Assembly: GCA_900079695.1 (NCBI GenBank)
Contig: LT599022.1
Location: 1,635,245 to 1,699,244 of the forward strand
Origin: an uncultured Alphaproteobacteria bacterium
GTDB lineage: Bacteria; Pseudomonadota; Alphaproteobacteria; Rhodospirillales; Rhodospirillaceae
Direction of reading: 5' to 3'
DNA length: 64,000 nucleotides
This document shows, in pieces, positions 55,382 to 63,012 of this stretch. Numbering within the stretch: position 1 is the stretch's first letter; each line of letters starts with the position of its first letter. The notes below the pieces were generated by a model. It worked only from the letters and a program-made list of their open reading frames with translations, made no database searches and had not been told where the DNA came from. A program made the position numbers and the translations under genes.

Positions 55382-56764
55382 ATGCTTCGCGAAGTTTCCC
55401 CCCAGGCATTCGCCGACCTCGTCCACCCGATGGACGCGCCGCTGTTCAAGGGGCTCACCACGACCCCCGAGATGCGGGCGATCTTCCAGGCCGACGGCCT
55501 CGTGCAGGCGTGGCTCGACGTCGAGGCCGCGCTCGCCGAGGCGCAGGCGGACGTCGGCATGATCCCGCAGGAGGCGGCGCAGGCGATCCGCGAAAAGGCC
55601 GATGTCCGCCTCATCGACATCGCGCGGGTCCAGGCGCACGGCAAGGAAACCGCGCACACGCTCCTCGGCGTGCTGCGCGAGTACCGCGCCAATCTCGGCG
55701 ACCCGCACCAGACCTGGCTGCACTACGGCGCGACGACCCAGGACATCCTCGACAGCGCGACGATGCTGACCGTCGCGCGCGCCCACGCCGAGATCGAGCG
55801 CCAGCTCGACGCGCTGATCGCGCTCCTGCTCGGGATGATGCGCCGCCACCGCGACACCCTGATGGTCGCGCGCTCGCACGGCAACCACGCGCTGCCCTTC
55901 ACCTTCGGCCTCAAGGTCGCGGGCTGGCTCGACGAGATGGACCGCAACCGCGACCGCTGGACCGGGCTGAAGACCCGTTGCCTGGTCGGCAACCTCTCGG
56001 GCGCGATCGGCACCTTCGCCGCGTGGGAGGACAAGGGGCTGGAGATCCAGGCGCGCGCCTGCCGCATCCTCGGCCTCGGCGCGCCGCGCACCTGGTGGCA
56101 CGCGCAGCGCGACCGCCTCGCCGAACTTCTCGCCGGGCTCTCGCTGATCGCCGGAACCTCGGCGCGGATCGCGCAGGAAATCTACGTCTCCTGCATGACC
56201 GAGATCGGCGAACTCGCCGAGGCCTATACCCACGGCACGGTCGGCTCCAGCACCATGCCGCACAAGCTCAACCCGATCGGCAGCGAATGGGTGCGGTCGC
56301 TCGCGGCCCTGGTCCAGGGCAACGCCGCGGTGATGGCGCGGCTGATGACCCCGCTCAACGAACGCGACGGCAGCGTCTGGCGCGCCGAATGGGTGACGGT
56401 GCCGGAAACCTTCTGCCTTGCGGGGGCGATGCTCGCGCAGTTGACCAAGGTGCTCTCGGGACTGATCGTCAACGAAACCCGGATGCGCGCCAACCTCGAT
56501 ATGCTGAAAGGCGTCCTGCTCTCGGAGCGGGTGATGTTCGTGCTCGCGCGCACGATGCCGCTCGGCGACGCCCACGAGGTGATTCACGACATCTCGCTCA
56601 AGGCGCTCGAGGAGGGACGGCCGATGCTCGACCTGCTCCTCGCCGATCCGCGCGTCGCCTCGGTCTGCGACCGTGCGGAACTCGAAGCGGCGCTGAAGCC
56701 GGAGAACTACACCGGCCTCTCCGGCGAAATCGTCGACGCGCTCGCCCGGGAGATCGGCGCGTGA
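55382..56764 (+). CDS. Adenylosuccinate lyase/fumarase-superfamily lyase, operon III cassette copy
   Basis: A 460-residue paralogue of the lyase at 28732-30090. It keeps all three conserved regions: HYGATTQDILDSATM, VARSHGNHALPFTFGLKVAGW and TVGSSTMPHKLNPIGSEW (catalytic serine 289 or 290). A Trp-rich stretch, APRTWWHAQRDRLAELLAGL, differs from copy I (APWASARDRIAEVATL), which may reflect substrate differences. It is expected to eliminate fumarate from a succinyl-substituted amine or alcohol. The MmgE/PrpD gene start overlaps its stop as GTGA. Confidence 0.88.
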   Translation: MLREVSPQAFADLVHPMDAPLFKGLTTTPEMRAIFQADGLVQAWLDVEAALAEAQADVGMIPQEAAQAIREKADVRLIDIARVQAHGKETAHTLLGVLREYRANLGDPHQTWLHYGATTQDILDSATMLTVARAHAEIERQLDALIALLLGMMRRHRDTLMVARSHGNHALPFTFGLKVAGWLDEMDRNRDRWTGLKTRCLVGNLSGAIGTFAAWEDKGLEIQARACRILGLGAPRTWWHAQRDRLAELLAGLSLIAGTSARIAQEIYVSCMTEIGELAEAYTHGTVGSSTMPHKLNPIGSEWVRSLAALVQGNAAVMARLMTPLNERDGSVWRAEWVTVPETFCLAGAMLAQLTKVLSGLIVNETRMRANLDMLKGVLLSERVMFVLARTMPLGDAHEVIHDISLKALEEGRPMLDLLLADPRVASVCDRAELEAALKPENYTGLSGEIVDALAREIGA

Positions 56765-58155
56765 CCGCCGCCGCACCCTGGCTCGCGCCGCTTGCGGACT
56801 GGGCCGCGTCGCTCGACGGCGCGACCCTGCCGCCCGCGGTCTGCCTGCGGGTGCGGGATGCGGCGCTCGACTGGTGGGGCGCCCTCGCCGCGGGCGCCGC
56901 GCATCCTCTCGCGGCGCGCTATCGCGACGCGCTGTGCGGCGACGGCATCGGCGACGCTTCGGTCGCCGGCGACGCGCGCCTCCGCCCCGCGGTCGCGGCG
57001 GCGGCGGCCAACGCCGCCCTGTCGCACCTCGCGGAGGTCGACGACGGCCACCGCCTCGCGATCATGCATCCGGGCGTCACGGTGATGCCGGTGGTCTTCG
57101 CCCTCGGCGAGACTCTCGACCTGCGCGCCGCCGACCTGTGCGCGGGGATCGTCGCCGGATACGAAGTCGGACTGCGCGTCGGCGCGCTCCTCGGCAAGGC
57201 GCATTACGCAGTCTGCCACGTCACCGCCACCGCCGGGTGCTTCGCCGCCGCCGCCGCCGCCGCGCGCCTGCTCCGGCTGTCGGCGGCACAGACCCTGCGC
57301 GCCTTCGGTCACGCCGGAACCCAGGCCGCCGGACTCTGGCAGTTTCTCGACGACGGCGCGGAAACCGCGAAGGCGTTCCACGCCGCGACCGCGGTCCGCA
57401 ACGGCTTCACCGCCGCGCGACTGGCAGAATCGGGAATCCCGGGCGCAACCCGGATTCTCGAAGGGCCGCGGGGATTGCTCGCCGCATTTCACCTCGCTGC
57501 GGCTCCGGCGATCCTCGCGGCTCCGGTCGCGCCGCCGTTCCAGATCCAGACGGTGACGATCAAGGGCTGGCCGACCTGCGGCCAGATGCACAGCTGCCTC
57601 GACGCGGTGCGCGACCTGCTGACGGCGACCCCGGTCGATCCCTCGGCCATCGTCGCCGTGCGGGTGCGCGGCCCCAGGGCCCAGCTCGACGTCGCCGGCC
57701 GGCGCGAGCCCCGCACCTTCGAGGAGGCGAAATTCTCGACCGCCTTCTGCGTCGCGTTCCTGATCGCCGAAGGCCGCCTCGATTTCGCGAATTTCTCCGC
57801 CGCCGCCCTCGGGCGCGACGACGTCCGCGCCCTCGCCGCCCGGGTTTCGGTGGCCGAGGATCCGGCGATGACCGCGCGTTTCCCGGCGGACCGCCCCGCC
57901 GCGGTCGAAATCGAAACCGCCGACGGCCGCGTGCTGCGCGCCGAACGCACCTTCCGCCGCGGCGATCCCGAAGCGCCGTGGACGTTTCCCGAACTGGTCG
58001 AACGCTTCGACGCGATCGCCGCGACGCTGCCCGGCGGAGACCGCGCGGAGATCGTCGCGTGGAGCGAACGGCTGGCCGACGGCACGGCGCGCCAGGGTGC
58101 GGCGCTCCACCGCCTGTTCGAGACAATGCGCCCGCACAAGGGAGAAACACCGTGA
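56761..58155 (+). CDS. MmgE/PrpD-family protein, operon III cassette copy
   Basis: A 464-residue MmgE/PrpD protein read from a GTG at 56761 (GGGAGA upstream) that overlaps the lyase stop. It has the family segments RVRDAALDWWGALAAGAAHP, SHLAEVDDGHRLAIMHPG (conserved Asp-His cluster), VAGYEVGLRVGALLGK, HVTATAGCFAAAAAAARL, AFGHAGTQAAGLWQF and IKGWPTCGQMHSCLDAV. It parallels the operon I copy but differs in the active-site region (VDDGHRLAIMHPG against FDDSHKSTFYHPG). Its role is probably epimerisation or dehydration of the polycarboxylate substrate. The next start overlaps its stop as GTGA. Confidence 0.9.
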   Translation: MTAAAPWLAPLADWAASLDGATLPPAVCLRVRDAALDWWGALAAGAAHPLAARYRDALCGDGIGDASVAGDARLRPAVAAAAANAALSHLAEVDDGHRLAIMHPGVTVMPVVFALGETLDLRAADLCAGIVAGYEVGLRVGALLGKAHYAVCHVTATAGCFAAAAAAARLLRLSAAQTLRAFGHAGTQAAGLWQFLDDGAETAKAFHAATAVRNGFTAARLAESGIPGATRILEGPRGLLAAFHLAAAPAILAAPVAPPFQIQTVTIKGWPTCGQMHSCLDAVRDLLTATPVDPSAIVAVRVRGPRAQLDVAGRREPRTFEEAKFSTAFCVAFLIAEGRLDFANFSAAALGRDDVRALAARVSVAEDPAMTARFPADRPAAVEIETADGRVLRAERTFRRGDPEAPWTFPELVERFDAIAATLPGGDRAEIVAWSERLADGTARQGAALHRLFETMRPHKGETP

Positions 58156-58457
58156 TTCGCAACGCCATCATCATCGACGCGGGCGACAACATCGCCACCG
58201 TCCTCCGCGATATCGCGGCGGGCGGCGAAGTGGTCGCCGGATCGGGCGAGGAGACCGTGGTTCTCGCCGCGGCCGAGGCCATCCCGTTCGGCCACAAGGT
58301 TGCGGTCCGTGCGATCGCCAAAGGCGACGAGATCCTCAAATACGGCGCCGTGATCGGCGCAGCCACCGCCGACATCGCCCGGGGCGCGCATGTCCACGTC
58401 CACAACGTCGTCAGCCTGCGCGGCCGCGGCGACCTCGAAATCCACAAGGAGGGTTGA
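58152..58457 (+). CDS. SAF-domain small subunit (UxaA N-terminal type), operon III cassette copy
   Basis: A 101-residue SAF-domain protein read from a GTG at 58152 behind GGGAGA. It carries IDAGDNIATVLRDIAAGGE, PFGHKVAVRAIAKGDEILKYGAVIG and RGAHVHVHNVVSLRGRGD, nearly identical in its second half to the operon I copy. It should pair with the large subunit encoded two bases after its stop to form a two-component hydro-lyase of the altronate dehydratase/SuyAB type. Confidence 0.9.
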   Translation: MIRNAIIIDAGDNIATVLRDIAAGGEVVAGSGEETVVLAAAEAIPFGHKVAVRAIAKGDEILKYGAVIGAATADIARGAHVHVHNVVSLRGRGDLEIHKEG

Positions 58458-58459
58458 CG

Positions 58460-59620
58460 ATGAGCTTTCTCGGATACCGGCGCACCGACGGACGGGTGGG
58501 AACCCGCAACTACGTGGGCGTTCTCGCCACCGTCGCCTGCGCGAACGAGGTCGCCCTCGGCATCGCCAACCAGGTGCGCGGCACCATGGCGTTCACCCAT
58601 CAGCAGGGCTGCTGCCAGACGCCGCCCGATCTCGCGCGCGTCACCCGCACCCTCGCCGGGCTCGGCTGCAACCCCAATCTCGCGGCGGTGATCCTCGTCA
58701 GCCTCGGATGCGAGGGCACCGACGTCGCCTCGGTGGCGGCGGCGATCGCGGCGACCGGCAAGCCGGTCGAGGTGCTGGCGATCCAGGAAAGCGGCGGCCT
58801 CGCCAAGACCCTCGCGAAGGGCACGCTGCTCGCGCAAAAGCTGGTGATGGACGCCTCGCGTATCGAACGCGTGGAATGCCCGGAGTCCGACCTCGTTCTC
58901 GGCCTCAAGTGCGGCAGTTCGGACACCACCTCCGGACTCGCGCCGAACCCGGCCCTCGGCCTCGCGGTCGAGCGCCTGACCGCGGCGGGCGGCACCGCGG
59001 TGATGGGCGAAGTCACCGAATTCATCGGCGCGGAACACATCCTCGCCGCCCAAGCCAAGGACGAAGCGACCGGACGCCGCATCCTCGACCTCGTCGAACG
59101 CATGGAAAACCGCGCCAAGGCGATCGGCGTCGACATGCGCGGCGGCCAGCCCACCCCCGGCAACATCAAGGGCGGCCTCACCACGATCGAGGAGAAGTCG
59201 CTCGGCGCGATCGCCAAGGCGGGCCGGGCGATCGTTCAGGACGTCTACGAGTACGGCGAACGCCCGAGCGTCAAGGGACTGGTGGTGATGGACTCGCCCG
59301 GCCGCGAGCCGGAACTGCTGACCGGCATGGCGGCGGCGGGATGCAACGTCATCGTCTTCACCACCGGCCGCGGCGCGCCGCAGGGCTTCCCGTTCGTGCC
59401 GGTCCTCAAGGTCACCGGAAACCGCAACACCTGGGAGACTCTGGTCGACCACATGGACCTCTCGGTGCACGAGGTGATCGACGGCAGCGAGAGCATGCCG
59501 ACCGCCGCCGGACGCCTGTACGACGCGATCCTCGGGGTCGCGGGCGGGGTCACGACCAAGGCGGAAGTCTCGGGATATTTCAAAGCCATGGACATTTACG
59601 TCACCGGCCCGGTGATCTGA
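58460..59620 (+). CDS. UxaA-family hydro-lyase large subunit, operon III cassette copy
   Basis: A 386-residue paralogue of the protein at 31790-32953, conserved along its whole length: [99 protein letters not shown] and the shared C-terminus [11 protein letters not shown]. The candidate metal-ligand cysteines are kept. AAGGAGG precedes the ATG. The enzyme is expected to remove water, or sulfite in the SuyB subgroup, from a hydroxy acid; the exact substrate is unknown. Confidence 0.9.
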   Translation: MSFLGYRRTDGRVGTRNYVGVLATVACANEVALGIANQVRGTMAFTHQQGCCQTPPDLARVTRTLAGLGCNPNLAAVILVSLGCEGTDVASVAAAIAATGKPVEVLAIQESGGLAKTLAKGTLLAQKLVMDASRIERVECPESDLVLGLKCGSSDTTSGLAPNPALGLAVERLTAAGGTAVMGEVTEFIGAEHILAAQAKDEATGRRILDLVERMENRAKAIGVDMRGGQPTPGNIKGGLTTIEEKSLGAIAKAGRAIVQDVYEYGERPSVKGLVVMDSPGREPELLTGMAAAGCNVIVFTTGRGAPQGFPFVPVLKVTGNRNTWETLVDHMDLSVHEVIDGSESMPTAAGRLYDAILGVAGGVTTKAEVSGYFKAMDIYVTGPVI

Positions 59621-59631
59621 GGAGAAACGCG

Positions 59632-60687
59632 ATGAACGGGACCAAACGCATCCGTGCCGACGTCGCACGCACCGCCGCGATCGACATCCTGGTCCAACGC
59701 GGCGTCCCGGCCGTGGATGCCGGGAAGGTGGCCGACGCCCTCGTCGCCGCGGATCTGCGCGGCATCGACACCCACGGCCTCGCCTGTCTCAAGGACTACG
59801 CCGAGGCGCTCGCCGAGGGCCGCATCAAGGCGAAGCCGGAATTCGCCATCGAGCACCGCTTCCCCTGGGCCGCCACCCTCGACGCGGACAACGGCCTCGG
59901 GCCGCTCGCCGCGACCGAGGGCATGGAGATCACGATCGCCGCCGCCGAGGTTTTCGGCATCGCCGCCACCGGCATCCGCCGCAGCAATCACTTCGGCGCG
60001 GCGGGCGTCTATGCGGAAATGGCGGCGCGGCAGGGGTGCATCGGCCTCGTCGCGGCGAACGCCTCAGCGGTTGCCGCTCCGTTCGGGGCGAATGCCCCAT
60101 TTCTCGGCACCAACCCGCTCGCGATCGCAATTCCGGCGGGCGAGCACCCGCCGCTCGTCCTCGACATGGCGACCAGCGAAGGCTCGCGGAAGAAAGTCCG
60201 CAAGGCGCTCCAGGAAGGACGAGAGATCCCTGCCGGCTGGGCGCTCGGCCCCGACGGCCGCCCCACCACCGACCCGGCGCAAGCCCTTGAAGGCGTGATG
60301 CTTCCGTTCGGCGGCATCAAAGGCTCGGGGCTGAGCCTGATCGTCGACATGCTGGCGGGGGCGGCGACCGGCGCGGAATTCGGCGGGCGGGTTCTCAGCG
60401 TGATGACGAACCGGGAGCGGGAATCCGGAAACGGCCACTTCATGCTGGCGTTCAAATGTTCCGCGTTTCTCGACGAGGCACGCTTCTTGAAGAACATGGC
60501 CGAGGAGATCGCCCGGTTGCGCGCCCTGCCGCGCGCGAACGGCGTGGACGCGATCCGTTACCCCGGCGAACGCGCCGCACGCGAACGGGCCGACCGGCTT
60601 GCCAACGGCATTCCGATGTCCGCCGCCCTGCTCGACACGCTTGCCGAACTCGGCGCGCGCCGGATTCGCGTCGACTCGCCGTCTTGA
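59632..60687 (+). CDS. Ldh-family (malate/L-lactate/sulfolactate dehydrogenase type) oxidoreductase
   Basis: A 351-residue NAD(P)-dependent enzyme of the MDH/LDH type-2 family. Features are the N-terminal ALVAADLRGIDTHGLACLKDYAEAL with the family T/S-H-G motif, RRSNHFGAAGVYAEMAARQG, GTNPLAIAIPAGEHPPLVLDMATSE and GGIKGSGLSLIVDMLAG. Known members oxidise or reduce 2-hydroxy/2-oxo acids such as malate, ureidoglycolate, sulfolactate and 2,3-diketogulonate. It follows the hydro-lyase by 11 bp. It probably handles a 2-oxo or 2-hydroxy acid intermediate, the step that the LarA-like gene occupies in operon I. Confidence 0.9.
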   Translation: MNGTKRIRADVARTAAIDILVQRGVPAVDAGKVADALVAADLRGIDTHGLACLKDYAEALAEGRIKAKPEFAIEHRFPWAATLDADNGLGPLAATEGMEITIAAAEVFGIAATGIRRSNHFGAAGVYAEMAARQGCIGLVAANASAVAAPFGANAPFLGTNPLAIAIPAGEHPPLVLDMATSEGSRKKVRKALQEGREIPAGWALGPDGRPTTDPAQALEGVMLPFGGIKGSGLSLIVDMLAGAATGAEFGGRVLSVMTNRERESGNGHFMLAFKCSAFLDEARFLKNMAEEIARLRALPRANGVDAIRYPGERAARERADRLANGIPMSAALLDTLAELGARRIRVDSPS

Positions 60688-60743
60688 CGGGTGAAATTCC
60701 CGCCCCCGCGACGCCGGGGCGAAATCGCATGAGGAGAAGAGGA

Positions 60744-61745
60744 ATGTTCAAGGTCGGAACCGCCGTCGCGGGCAAAGGCGAAGCCGCGCGCGGCGTCATC
60801 CATGTCGGCGAGCTTGCGCTCGGCGCGAGCGTCGATATTCCCGTCCTGGTGATCCGGGGCATGAAGGACGGGCCGACGTTCTGGATCAACGGCGCGGTCC
60901 ACGGCGACGAGATCAACGGCTTCATGGCGGTCAAGACCCTCGCCGCGAGCCTCGACGCCGCCCGCCTGCGCGGCACCGTGGTCGCGACGCCGCTGTCGAA
61001 TCCGCTGGCGGTGCAGTGGCGCAACAAGATCAACCCCTACGATTTTCTCGACATGGATCAGCAGTTCCCGGGAGACCCGGCGGGGCAATACACCCAGCGC
61101 GCGGCGCACGCGCTGTTTTCGGAGGTCAAGACCAACGCCGACTGCCTCGTCAACTTCCACACCGTCGCGACCCAGTTCGCCGCGCAGCCCTACACGGTGT
61201 TCAAGATCGCGCCGTCGCTGAAGCCCGAAGTGCGCGAACGGATCGAGACCATGGCGCTCGCCTTCGGCGCGCACGCCAACTGCCGCGTCGATCTCGCGAC
61301 CGCGACCGGCGAAGTCCCCGGCGGCGTCGCCGGCGGGCTCGACATCCAATGCGCGCTTCAGGGCATTCCCGCGTTCATGGCGGAGATCGGCTCGGGCGGA
61401 AAGTTCGAGGCGGACAACATCGCCTTCGCCGCCAAGGGCCTGCGCAACATCATGTCGAAACTCGGCATGATCGACGACCCCTACGTCGCCCCTTCGGGTC
61501 AGCTTCTCGTGACCCGGCGCGCCTTCCTCTACTGCACCCGGGCGGGTTTCCTCAGCATGGAAGCGGCGCCCGGCGACGTTCTCGCCGCCGGCGCCCGGAT
61601 CGCGCGGATCGAAGACCTGTGGGACGAACGCGAAGCCGTGACCGTCGCCGGATCGTCCTACGTGCTGATGTCGCGCGTCAACCCGGTGGTCCACACCGGC
61701 GACCGGGTCGCGTTCCTCGGGCTCGACTGGCAGCAGATCAACTGA
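60744..61745 (+). CDS. Succinylglutamate desuccinylase/aspartoacylase-family zinc deacylase
   Basis: A 333-residue M14-like metallohydrolase. Zinc ligands are His53 and Glu56 in AVHGDEING and His139 in LVNFHTVAT. The catalytic Glu is probably 214 in FMAEIGSGG. The C-terminal 90 residues form the beta domain seen in this family. Members cleave N-acyl amino acids (N-acetylaspartate, N-succinylglutamate) or related amides. In operon III it could remove an acyl group from the substrate or an intermediate. GAGGAG precedes the ATG at 60744. Confidence 0.9.
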   Translation: MFKVGTAVAGKGEAARGVIHVGELALGASVDIPVLVIRGMKDGPTFWINGAVHGDEINGFMAVKTLAASLDAARLRGTVVATPLSNPLAVQWRNKINPYDFLDMDQQFPGDPAGQYTQRAAHALFSEVKTNADCLVNFHTVATQFAAQPYTVFKIAPSLKPEVRERIETMALAFGAHANCRVDLATATGEVPGGVAGGLDIQCALQGIPAFMAEIGSGGKFEADNIAFAAKGLRNIMSKLGMIDDPYVAPSGQLLVTRRAFLYCTRAGFLSMEAAPGDVLAAGARIARIEDLWDEREAVTVAGSSYVLMSRVNPVVHTGDRVAFLGLDWQQIN

Positions 61746-61776
61746 ACCGAACCACACCACCTTGGGAGATCAGAAG

Positions 61777-62955
61777 ATGGGGATCTTGCGTAAACACGGA
61801 GCGGCGGGAGCGGTCTTCGCCGCCCTTCTCGCCGGCATCGTCGGTGTATCGCCAACGTTCGCCGCCGAGCCCGCCGGAAAGCCGAAGATGGTGACGATCT
61901 CGACGTTCGACGTCGGCTCGTCGGGCTACGCCGAAATGTCCGCGGTGAACGACGCGGTCTTCAAGACGTTCGACGTCAAGGTCCGCAACGTGCCGATCGG
62001 CAACAGCGTCGCCCAGCTCACCGCGACCCGCTCGGGCACCACGCAGCTCTGGCAGAGCTGCTCGGCCCACTATCCCGCGTTCGAGGGCATTCAGGACTAC
62101 GGCACCGCCCAGTGGGGGCCGCAGTCGCTGCGCATCGTCTACATGTCGAACCGCGTCGCCAACTTCTCGCCCGCCGCGACGAAATCGAGCGGCGTGACCA
62201 AGCTCGCCGACATCAAGGGCAAGCGCCTCGCGTGGATCATCGGCGACGCCGCCATCAACATGCAGACCGAGGCCTACCTCGCGTTCGCCGGCCTGACCCT
62301 CAAGGACGTGCGGCTCGTCGAGTTCCCCGGCTACACCGCGAGCCTGCGCGGCATGATCTCGGGCCAGGTCGACGTGGCCCTCGCCGCCTCGTCCTCGACC
62401 GGCACCTACGAGGTCGAAGCGTCTCCGGTCGGGCTCGTCTGGCTGCCGGTTCCGCACGCCGACGCCGAAGGCTGGGCGCGGATTCAGGACACCGCACCGT
62501 TCGTCGCCCCGGTCAACGTCACCTCCGGCGCGGGAATCGCCAAGGGCGAAACCCTCGAAGGCGGCACCTATCCCTGCCCGGTGATCATGGCCTACGCCAA
62601 GCAGAGCGCCGATCTCGTCTACTGGTACACCAAGATGGTGGTGGAATCCTGGGAGTCCTACAGAGACACCACCGCATCCGGCGCCTATTGGCAGATCGAC
62701 CGGGCGCTCAAGGGGCGTCAGGTCGAACCCTGGCACGAAGGCGCGGTCCGCTACTTCAAGGAAATCGGCAAATGGACGCCCGAGCTCGAAGCGCGCCAGC
62801 AGTACCTGCTGAAGCGTGACTCGGTGCTCGCGGCCGGTTGGGAAGCCGCCAAGACGAGCTTCGCCGCCACCGGGAAGGACGCGAAGGAATTCCCCGCCTA
62901 CTGGTCCGAGCAGCGCACCGCGGCGCTCAAGGCCGCGGGTCTGCCCCTGTTCTGA
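61777..62955 (+). CDS. TAXI-family TRAP transporter solute-binding protein
   Basis: A 392-residue secreted protein with a signal peptide ending in PTFAA at about residue 30. The mature domain begins KMVTISTFDVGSSGYAEMSAVNDAV and continues with the TAXI-type VRNVPIGNSVAQLTATRSGTTQLW and VDVALAASSSTGTYEVEASP. TAXI proteins bind small carboxylates such as glutamate for uptake by a fused-permease TRAP system; the permease gene follows. GGGAGA precedes the ATG at 61777. A hairpin nine bases after the stop separates it from the permease. Confidence 0.88.
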   Translation: MGILRKHGAAGAVFAALLAGIVGVSPTFAAEPAGKPKMVTISTFDVGSSGYAEMSAVNDAVFKTFDVKVRNVPIGNSVAQLTATRSGTTQLWQSCSAHYPAFEGIQDYGTAQWGPQSLRIVYMSNRVANFSPAATKSSGVTKLADIKGKRLAWIIGDAAINMQTEAYLAFAGLTLKDVRLVEFPGYTASLRGMISGQVDVALAASSSTGTYEVEASPVGLVWLPVPHADAEGWARIQDTAPFVAPVNVTSGAGIAKGETLEGGTYPCPVIMAYAKQSADLVYWYTKMVVESWESYRDTTASGAYWQIDRALKGRQVEPWHEGAVRYFKEIGKWTPELEARQQYLLKRDSVLAAGWEAAKTSFAATGKDAKEFPAYWSEQRTAALKAAGLPLF

Positions 62956-62964
62956 CCAACCGCC

Positions 62965-62993
62965 GCGCCGGATGCGCAATGCGCGTCCGGCGC
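62965..62993 (+). terminator. Stem-loop between the TAXI binding protein and TRAP permease genes
   Basis: GCGCCGGA (62965-62972) pairs with TCCGGCGC (62986-62993), and the inner GCGC arms (62974-62977, 62981-62984) extend the stem around an AAT loop. It starts nine bases after the binding-protein stop, the same placement as the hairpins in operons I and II. Confidence 0.55.
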
Positions 62994-63012
62994 CTTCCCT
63001 CGCGAGGCAATG

